Origin: Eupeodes corollae
Taxonomy: Eukaryota > Arthropoda > Insecta > Diptera > Syrphidae
Assembly (NCBI RefSeq): GCF_945859685.1
Contig: NC_079149.1
Span: 25,889,118-25,953,117, forward strand
Reading direction: 5' to 3'
DNA: 64,000 bases
Made by a program: the position numbers and the translations under genes. Of the stretch, positions 56,050 to 64,000 are shown piece by piece. How positions within the stretch are numbered: position 1 is the first letter of the stretch; each line of letters starts with the position of its first letter. The notes under the pieces were generated by a model. The model saw nothing but the letters and a program-made list of their open reading frames with translations, did no database searches and had not been told where the DNA came from.

Positions 56050-57560
56050 GAACATACAGTGATGTGCAAATAAGATTTGTAAAACTCTTTTTAAGACTTT
56101 ACTTTAATGTTTTTCGGTATAATTGAAAAAAATCCTTAAACTTTTAACCGAAATTACGAAATTTGAGGTTAGCAACGTTTATTTTTTAAAATACTGGGTG
56201 GAGCATGATTTTTTTGTAATTTTTGGGTTTACACAAGCTTGCACAAGTTTTTGGAAGTCTTTAAAGTCTCCAAAACTCTTTTTAAGCCTTTAATTTAATG
56301 ATTGTCGGTACGGTTTTTGACTCACGGAAAAGTTAAGACAACATTTGAAAAAAGTCTTAACTATTTTAACAGAATTTGGGATTAGTAACGTTTATTTTTT
56401 TTTAATTTTAGATGCAGCATGATTTTTGGTAAATTTTGGGTTTACAAGTTTTTTGTGAATTTTAAATGTCTCTAAAACTCTTTTTAAGCCTTTACTTTTA
56501 ATGTTTTTCGTTATGATTTTTGACTCACGGAAAAGTTAGGACAATATTTGAAAAAAAGCCTTAAGTGTTTTAACAGAAATTACGAAATTTGAGGTTAGCA
56601 TCGTTTATTTGTTTTTAAATAGTGGATGCAGCATGATTTTTGGGTTCACTACAGTTTTGCAAATTTTAAAAGTCTCCAAAACTATATTTCAGCCTTTACT
56701 TAAATATTTTTTGGTATGATTTTTGACTCACGGTAAAGTTAGGACCATATTTGAAAAAAGCCTTCACTGTTTTAACAGAAATTACGAAATTTGTGGTTAG
56801 CAACGTTTATTTTTTAAAATACTGGGTGGAGCATGATTTTTTTGTAATTTTTGGATTTACACAAGCTTGCACAAGTTTTTGGAAGTCTTTAATGTCTCCA
56901 AAACTCTTTTTAAGCCTTTAATTTAATGATTTTCGGTACGGTTTTTGACTCACGGAAAAGTTAAGACAACATTTGAAAAAAGTCTAAACTATTTTAACAG
57001 AAATTACGAAATTTGGGATTAGTAACGTTTATTTTTTTTTAATTTTAGATGCAGCATGATTTTTGGTAACTTTTGGGTTTACTTAAGTTTTTGGGAATTT
57101 TGAATGTCTCTAAAACTCTTTTTAAGCCTTTACTTTTAACGTTTTTCGGTATGATTTTTGACTCACGGAAAAGTTAGGACAATGTTTGAAAAAAGCTTTA
57201 ACTGTTTTAACAGAAATCACGAAATTTGAGGTAAGCAATGTTTATTTTTTTTAAATACTGGATGCAGCATGATTTTTGGTAATTTTTCGGTTTACTCAAG
57301 TTTTGGGAATTTTAAGTGTCTGCAAGTCTTTTTTTAAGCCTTTACTTTTAATGTTTTTCGGTACGGTTTTTGACTCGCGGAAAAGTAAGGACCATATTTG
57401 AAAAAAGGCTTCACTGTTTTAACAGAAATTACGACATTTGAGGTTAGCAGCGTTTATTTGTTTTTAAATACTGAATGCAGCAAGGTTTTTGGTAATTTTT
57501 GGATTTACTCAAGTTTTTAGAAATCTTAAATGTATCCAAAATTATGCTGTAGACTTTTTT
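56050..57560 (+). repeat. about 210-bp satellite array with about 618-bp higher-order repeat
   Basis: Seven units, each containing a GCAGCATGATTTTT-type mark (near 56211, 56414, 56628, 56829, 57050, 57264 and 57478; spacings 201-221 bp), GACTCACGGAAAAGTTA, TTTTAACAGAAATTACGA and CTTTTTAAGCCTTTA. Units 1 and 4 share special variants (ACTGGGTGGAGCATGA and CACAAGCTTGCACAAGTTTT), and units 2 and 5 share GGGATTAGTAACG. The array therefore repeats in blocks of three. Confidence 0.92.
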
Positions 57561-58092
57561 TAGTCATTCGATTGTATGTCTTATGGAAGGACATAGACAA
57601 TTTCATTTTTATAAGCAGTTTAGTGATTTGTCTTTTGCTATTGTGTGAATTCTACAAAAAAAAATGGAGAGAATCTTTAAAAGAAATCGAAAAGCGATGA
57701 TGATTGAAGTGGAGAGAAATTAATCACGTAAAGCATTATTTTCATGGATTTAGGATTTTATTCAATTTAAGTTTGTATTTGGCGACACTTTCTAAAATAT
57801 CCTTGTTCTACTCGCATCACATCCATGCTTTCTTGGGATCAGTTATTTTACTCTCCAAAAATTTGTAGAGAACTAAATACGACGGTTAACCTGTGTTTTT
57901 AGCTTAAGTTTGCTTCAATTTTTTAATCAAAATTTACTTTTAAAGAGAGATTTGAGAGAATTACTGAAAATGTTCTTCCAAAAAAGATACAAATTGATAG
58001 CAGCCATTTTAAGAAAGTAACACTTTTGATCGATATCTCGAAAACTGCATCTAATTCATTTCTGTTTATTGTAATTTGTCAATGTTGTTAAC
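57561..58092. other. AT-rich flank of the satellite
   Basis: GAAAAGCGATGATGATTGAA at about 57690 repeats a phrase seen left of the array at about 55735 (GAAAAGCGATGACGATTGAA, followed by GTGGAGAGAAATT). The satellite plus about 300 bp thus lies between two copies of a short flanking sequence. Confidence 0.6.
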
Positions 58093-58601
58093 ATATAGTT
58101 TTTCAATAACAGGTTTCAATTAGTATGAACTAAGATTTGGCTAGTAGTCGCTTTTGGAACTGTCATCCTTTGACATTTAATAGGTTAGAACGATACAAGA
58201 TTTAACAACGCATTGAAAATGCAAAAATTCACTAAAAAAATGCTGTAATACAAATTTCCTGATTGGTTACAATTAGCCACCGAGATCTTGTGAACGCAGG
58301 CTTTCGAACTTTTTTTTAGAGAACCGTAAGAGAAAATGCCTGAATAATTGCCCATAATTGATTCAAGTCTTTTAAGATGGAATTCCTTGACTTATCGGAG
58401 ACATACAGACGAATATGTGCAAACTGGTCGTATACAATTTCATGGCTTTTCATTTGGCTAATACATTAATATTATTTAATGGTCAATGGCACACCTTTTT
58501 CTTTAAAATGAAATAAGTTTCCATTGATTTCATTTTAAAAAATGTTCTGTTTTTTTTTTGTGTACATATTATTATGAAACCTCTTATTGGAAAGCCTTAT
58601 A
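58093..58601 (+). mobile_element. deleted mariner-like element with inverted ends
   Basis: The left end TAGTTTTTCAATAACAGGTT and the right end CCTCTTATTGGAAAGCCTTA are imperfect inverted repeats of about 28 bp. Inside, LQLATEIL and MEFLDLSETYRRICANW-like traces suggest a mariner-family C-terminus in the plus frame. Single ends of the same kind are at 141-176 and 34617-34700. Confidence 0.6.
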
Positions 58602-59700
58602 TTACAATTTCCAAGAACTTTTTCAGTAATACTCTTTAGATTTCCTGAAATGGTTGCTTATTTAGATAGTGACTTAATAGTTCAAAAAAGTTTTCCTTCA
58701 CAAATTTTATCATTTTCAAGTTATCAAAAAAAAACATTTTTTTTCACAGTACTTTACTAAAAATGTATCTTTCTGCAGAATGTATGATTGTAAAATTGAT
58801 CAATACTGAAGTCATCAAAAGTCAATTTTAGAGTGCAATAAGTTATATATGCCAGTTAGTGATACTGGTGTATACTTACCAATATATCGAATGTGTGAAT
58901 TCTGTTCAACTTGTACATATAGTTATGTGTTTTTGAAGTATCGACACATGATTTTTTCTGATTTTCATTTTAAAAATGAGTACATGGGAGTATTTATTAT
59001 TGAAAAAAGTAGGTTTCTAAAGATATTTACAGATAAAAATTGGAATTTTTCAATTTAAAAAATTGAAAATAAACTCTATACAAAAATACAAAAACAGAAC
59101 AAGAACAAAACAGAAATAGAACTCTTTTCGTTTTTAAACAATTTACAAAAGCGTATTCCATACATACTCGTATTTACGAGTACTTATTTAAAAAATAAAT
59201 ATAATATTTTAAGAACGTTGTAAGAGATGCAAAATATAAAGGTATAGTAACAATTTTAACTTGCATTCCAAAACTTAAAGAATTAAAATTCCTTTTTACA
59301 AAAGTGTCCCCATTTTTTAAAGTTAAAACGGTGTGGCTCTGGCGTTATGTTTAGCCAGTTTACCAACGACCATTTTTGATTATAAGATAAACTTTTAACT
59401 ATTTATGTAACAAGAACTCGAACGAACAAAATGCAAAAAACGAAGAAATACAATTTCTAAATTCTAAATATATTTATATTTTAATATTTATTAAATAAAT
59501 TTATAATTAACAACAAGTGAAATTTAACAATTTTCTAAATTTCTAAAAAGCAAATTTTATTGATTGTTTGTCGGATTGGTTATTATAAAAAAATAATTTT
59601 AACAAAATAAAAAGATTTTTAACTTAATTCAAATATTAACTCAGGATAGAACTGTGTGGTGAATTGTAAAATATCCATTCAATATTTGGATGGATATTTC
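58602..59700. other. AT-rich noncoding stretch
   Basis: No coding or element signature recognised. Confidence 0.35.
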
Positions 59701-59870
59701 CCTATCACAAATTCTCATCGTAATCGGAAACTTTTGCGAATTCCGAAAAAACTATTACCAAATAAGTTTGTAGTGGAAAATCACCTACAATTTTGTATTA
59801 CGAACGAATTCTGTGATACAACTTTTTGGCATTCGTAAAAGTTTCCGATTATAATAGAATTCGTGATAGG
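59701..59870. mobile_element. 170-bp MITE with about 42-bp inverted repeats
   Basis: The left arm CCTATCACAAATTCTCATCG, then TAATCGGAAACTTTTGCGAA, is mirrored by the right arm TTCGTAAAAGTTTCCGATTA, then TAGAATTCGTGATAGG. The arms differ at only a few positions. The 85 bp between them carry no coding domain. Confidence 0.8.
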
Positions 59871-60514
59871 CCTGACTGAAGATAGTCCGAAATTATTTAA
59901 ATTATATGTCTCCAAATAAATGACTATTGAAAGAATTGTTGAAATGTTTTGAATTTTGTTTACATAAATAAGTGTAAGAAATATAAAAAAGTATTAGGTG
60001 TTTCGGATACTCATTCATTTAATTTTTTGAATGTGGAACGTTGTCGAATAACAAGGCCAGGAAATCTTAAACATAAGTATTGTGAAGCTAATAAATGAGC
60101 GTTTGCGTTTAACCTTACACCGAAGATCGGTGCAAAATAAACTAAATTCTAGAAACATGAGTAATAAGGTTAAATTCTTTCCAGGAAGAAACACAACTGG
60201 TTTGAGAATACTTTTCATAAAAGGAACTAGAACATTTTGCAAGGCTTTTGAGATAAACTACATTACAAGTGTTGATGAGTTTTACGAGCAAATGTTGTCC
60301 TACGTTTTCGTTGAAGTTTCACGTCTGAAGAAAAGATTGTTAACTTAGAAGAAGTTGGAGACAAAACTGAACCTTGTGGCACATCGTTTTTTTTTGTATG
60401 AATATTTGACTTAAAAACATCAAATACGAATTATATTTCAACATCCCGAAAGACATCCAAAAAGTCTAACGAAAATATGAAATGGTATAGGTATACTATA
60501 AAATAAATAAATTA
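59871..60514. other. unassigned stretch
   Basis: A short region (60340-60480) resembles LINE-like text (GGAGACAAAACTGAACCTTG, compare GGAGACAAAACGGAGCCCTG in the 10003-type LINEs). It is a very degraded minus-strand RT fragment at best. Confidence 0.4.
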
Positions 60515-60595
60515 GGTGGTGCAACAGTCCGTTGAGAACTAGGGCCTAGTGACTTATAACTCTCAACCATTCATTTGTTCGAGTATTTTTTTTTG
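60515..60595 (-). mobile_element. SINE tail left of a LINE insertion
   Basis: GGTGGTGCAACAGTCCGTTG, then AACTAGGGCCTAGTGACTTA and CTCAACCATTC. It is the tail of the same SINE whose head lies at 62185-62280 in the same orientation; the LINE separates the two. Confidence 0.75.
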
Positions 60596-60599
60596 TGTA

Positions 60600-62184
60600 A
60601 TAAGCGCACACACTTACTATGTAGACACAGTGTGAGCACTAAGAGAGGAGAGGGGGGTTGAAAGGAGGTGTCAGTGTACATTCGTTTTGAATTCCTGACT
60701 TTTGCAATGACAATGACTGGGAAAGACAGAGTGTGGCAATGCATTCTACAATCGCGTAGTGCGGCTAAGGAACGAATCTCTGTACTTGACAGAACGACCG
60801 AAGTTGGGATCGATAGTATATTGACGATCATTCCTAGAAGCGTGAGTATTACGGTTGAATTGTTTAAGGGGAGAAATGAACTGGCTATTTTTCTAGAGCA
60901 CAAACTATTAAAATAATGGTAAAAGAGGGTGAGACAAGAAACATTTTGTTAATGTTCAAGCGACGCAAATGGTCTTATGATCGTAATATCACCAATCAAT
61001 CTGAATGCTCTACGTTCAATACTGTCCAAGAGGCTTAAGTAAGTTGCAGGAGCTCCAGCCCAGATACGGGAGTTATACTCAAGCTTTGGACGAATGCATA
61101 TAAGTCTTGTAGATAACAGCCAGATCAGAGGGGGAGAAAAACATTTTGCATCGCCTTAGAAAACCTAAACACTTTGCGACATCGCGAATATGATCGTTCC
61201 ACAAAAGGTGGTTGGTGAAACACGTATCGAGAATATCGAGATGTTCAGTCTCCTCGATGCAAGTGCCATCTATGGATAATGGTATTAATTACACGCGAAT
61301 TTTTTATTCCCCATTGTACAATGCTGTTTAGGTCGGAATTTAATGAGCTTATCATATTTTATCGATTCCCTTCCACTTCCGAGGAAGAGGGTCGTGAGTC
61401 TGAATACGAATATGAAAACATAAGAGTACTATCGTCAGCGAAACAATGTATTGGATTAGAAGTTGCAGACAGAAGATCATTAATAAAAATAAGAAAGAGT
61501 GTTGGAGATAAAACGGAGCCCTGGGGCACGCCAGCATTTATTTTGTGGTTTTTAGACTTAAATCCATCCAATACAACTTGTATGGAACGTTTCGAAAGGT
61601 AATTAGTAATCCAACGATTCATGAAAACCTAAAACTAGCATTTTCGATACGAGAACCTTATGATAAACCCTATCAAATGCTTTTGAAATATCAAGTGCAA
61701 TATTCTTACTTTCTCCAAAGCGATGTAAAGATTTACTCCACTGTTCGGTGAGATGAACCATGAGATCACCAGTGGACCTATTGCTACGAAAGCCGTACTG
61801 TCGTTTATTACGAAGTTTTCGATCTTTGAGATATTTTTTGAGCTGATTATTAATCAGCGTTTCCATGATCTTCGAAAGAAGGGAAGTAATTGCAATCGGT
61901 CGGTAATTAGAGGGTAAGGAAGATTCGCATTTTTTTGGGAATAGGCTGGACAAATGCGGTTTTCCATCAACTCGGAACGAGATCTGAGGAGTAGGGCAGA
62001 TGAAAAAGCTTACGCAGTGGTTTTGCCAGCGTTGAAGAACATCTCTTCAGGAAAATAGCGTAGTTACCCTCCGTACCAGCGGATTTGCGTATGTTAAGAT
62101 CTCTTAGGACTCTCACCGGAGTACGAGTTCGAAAAAAGATTGGCCACACAGAATAACTAACGCGCTCTATGACAGGCGAAAGAG
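60600..62184 (-). mobile_element. 5'-truncated LINE (10003-type family) with RT core in pieces
   Basis: Minus strand: SNYRPIAITSLLSKIMETL, RQYGFRSNRSTGDLMVHLTE and IALDISKAFDRVYHKVLVSK (61953-61603). In another frame come INAGVPQGSVLSPTLFLIFI and HCFADDSTLMFSYSY (61622-61359, intact FADD box), then the C-terminal/3' part down to about 60600. Upstream RT sequence (ERVSYSVWP, VRVLRDLNI) reaches about 62184. At least three frame breaks. Better preserved than the copy at 41690. Confidence 0.88.
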
Positions 62185-62285
62185 GCAGTACTCGTGAAAA
62201 ACTGTAGATGGCATAGGCAGGGATTGAACCCAATTCTAATTTAAGTGGCAACACCTCGTAACCCGGCATTTCGATCGAAAGGAAA
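62185..62285 (-). mobile_element. SINE head right of the LINE
   Basis: Read on the minus strand: GGGTTCAATCCCTGCCTATG (box B), then CATCTACAG and TTTTTCACGAGTACTGCC, matching the head of the 28930 SINE. Part of the SINE's middle is missing between this and the tail at 60515. Confidence 0.7.
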
Positions 62286-63499
62286 ACATATTTTATTTAA
62301 AAAAACTTTTTTTTTAAGAAAAATTTAAACCTGATATTTTGTATTTTTTTGAATGTGTGCATGTTTCCACATTTTTGTTTGACCATTTTTTAAGTTAAAG
62401 AATTAACATACGAAACTTTTTCTATTTCTTTAGTTTGGATTTGCTCTTAAAGGCTTAAAAAGAGACTTGCCCTTTCAACTTAAAATACAACAATTTTATG
62501 GTCACTATTTTGTTGGATATTGATCTTTTTCAAAAGTCATCAATACGAGGAAAATACTTTCCAACTTATCGAAATTTCTTATTTCCATTATTCCATCGTC
62601 CAGAATCATAGCCGGAATGAATAAAATTTGTAGATAGTGCCTTTTTAAACACAGCGCAGAAGTCACTTATCAGTTTTTTTAGCTGACATCAATTTTAAAT
62701 ACACATTTCATACTATTTTTCCCAATTTTTCAAATAAAGTTATGGAGAAATTTTCTTCTAAACAGAATTCCGGAAATCAGTCAAATTTCCAGCGTTTACA
62801 ATAAATCTTCTACATTTATTTTTTAACATAGACAATGTTTTAGTCCAAATTTTTAAAACTGCGTTGTTTATTAAAAAGCAATAACTCGAAGTTTCTGGAT
62901 TGTGACACTCTTAAGAGATAAATAAGCTGGGTCTGTATTCACGTTCATTCGAAGTGCAAATAAAATAGAAAAATAATGAACACATTTAAGTCCACGCGAT
63001 AAAATTATTGGGGCATATTCATAGTCAAATTTAAAACCCGAGTCGATTTGAACTGAAGTCTCATCTAGGCTAGAGACAAGACTGCTTTTAGAGAATTTGG
63101 GAGCTCAGTTTAGTTAGAAACAGGTTAATGTTGTATTCTACTACAATTCTAGTACAATTTCACTTAAACCTATAAAAAAAATAGCTTGTAGAGGCGGTTC
63201 TGCCATGTTTATTTTTAGACTCCAGGCTATCTTTTTTAAATGGGTTTAAATTGTCTATGAATGGATTTTTAAAGCACCACTGGTAGATTTTGGCGCCCCG
63301 TGGCGGCCATTTTGTTTTGGTCACATCTGCCACATCTTTTGAACATGTTTAAGTGATAAAACTTTATTCTAGAAATCAGTATTGCTTAAGGCAAACGTTG
63401 CGCGTATTGCGCCAATTTTACAGTAGGCGTGGTGGCTTTTCACAGTCGACTCTTTAACGTCTGGTGGCCAAATTTGAGACGACTAGTTCAGTAAACAAT
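62286..63499. other. AT-rich stretch
   Basis: No exon recognised. A mixed-composition segment, GGCGCCCCGTGGCGGCCATT, lies near 63291 without coding support. Confidence 0.35.
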
Positions 63500-64000
63500 C
63501 AGTCATCACCAGGACGTTCAAGGAACGCAAGATCGACTAAGAAAATAGCCGCGGTCTATGAAAGTGAACAGCAGAACTGTTTTTTCGGTGATTGTTAATC
63601 GTTTGGAAGAGGACTCCAATTTTGGCGGTAAAATAATCAGTGACGAAAAATCTTTAGTGACGAGGCGCATTTTTGGATGAATGGCTGTGGTAAGAAGCAA
63701 AATTGCCTTATATGGCACGACACTAACCCAAGCGAGGTTCACCAGGTGATAATGCATCTTCAAAAAGTTACCGATTGGTGTGGATTTTAGGCCGTCGGCG
63801 TAATTGGTCCGTACTTTTTTAAAAACGACATTAGTAAGGCGGTCACCGTTAACATCGAGCGCTAAATAACGATGATAACTAATTTCTTAAGGCCCAAATT
63901 GAAACATATAAACTTAGACGACATGTGGTTCCAGGAGGACGGCCTCACGTGCCACACGGCAAACGTCACGGTTGACATTTTGCATGGATGATTTTTGGGT
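63500..64000 (+). mobile_element. mariner-family transposase remnant, cut by the window edge
   Basis: Plus strand: FSDEAHFWMNG (first catalytic Asp, near 63657-63690), KKQNCLIWHD, MHLQKVTDWCGF, VGVIGPYFFKN, AVTVNIER, then LDDMWFQEDGLTCHTANVTV with the second Asp near 63935. In-frame stops and a frame change before DDMWF show inactivation. The residues differ clearly from the 50668 transposase, so it is a separate family or an older branch. It continues beyond 64000. Confidence 0.8.

Noticed and set aside
61279..61602. Plus-strand open frame of 107 codons
   Set aside because: Antisense shadow of the LINE RT palm region.

Overview
This is a window of insect, almost certainly fly (Diptera), nuclear DNA. 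It is strongly AT-rich, with spliced genes, long introns and a heavy load of eukaryotic transposable elements. I see no prokaryotic operons, rRNA, CRISPR or functional tRNA genes. The only host gene I can support is a septin of the SEPT7/peanut (pnut) group on the minus strand. Six coding exons join in frame: 27230-27075 (start ATG), 16614-16501, 6013-5497, 5433-5223, 3979-3534 and 3463-3301. A seventh, probably alternative, exon lies at 44518-44312. Together they give about 535 residues: a low-complexity N-terminal extension, then the GTPase domain with P-loop, DTPG and AKAD motifs, up to the septin-unique region. The C-terminal coiled-coil exon is not visible and should lie before position 1. 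Almost the whole window is therefore gene body or upstream region of one cytoskeletal GTPase gene, and most of it is intron.

Layout. 1-3300: 3' intron with a dead mariner (945-2175). 3301-6013: GTPase exons, with a roughly 435 bp AGAAT microsatellite between two of them. 6014-16500: intron with a jockey/CR1-like LINE (minus), a piggyBac-like remnant and an internally deleted DD41D mariner relative. 16501-16614: small exon. 16615-27074: intron with a Tc3-like remnant, two LINE fragments, a 530 bp direct repeat and a degenerate array rich in TGTCAAA motifs. 27075-27900: start exon and a GC-richer probable promoter/5'UTR. 28900-44311: SINE, MITE, LINE and tandem-repeat mosaic. 44312-44518: upstream alternative exon. 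44519-64000: upstream or intronic DNA with a nearly intact DD41D (rosa-like) mariner at 50555-51855, more LINEs, a satellite with higher-order structure (56050-57560), small inverted-repeat elements and a transposase remnant running off the right edge.

The mobile elements are mostly dead and often nested: LINE in mariner, LINE in SINE, MITE in SINE, mariner in a tandem array. Their order gives a relative insertion history. The observations I rate highest are the septin's alternative 5' exons, all in phase 0, a 63-nt in-frame intron splitting the P-loop, the near-intact DD41D element with one apparent base deletion, and the higher-order satellite. I found no convincing new gene system; the novelty is structural.
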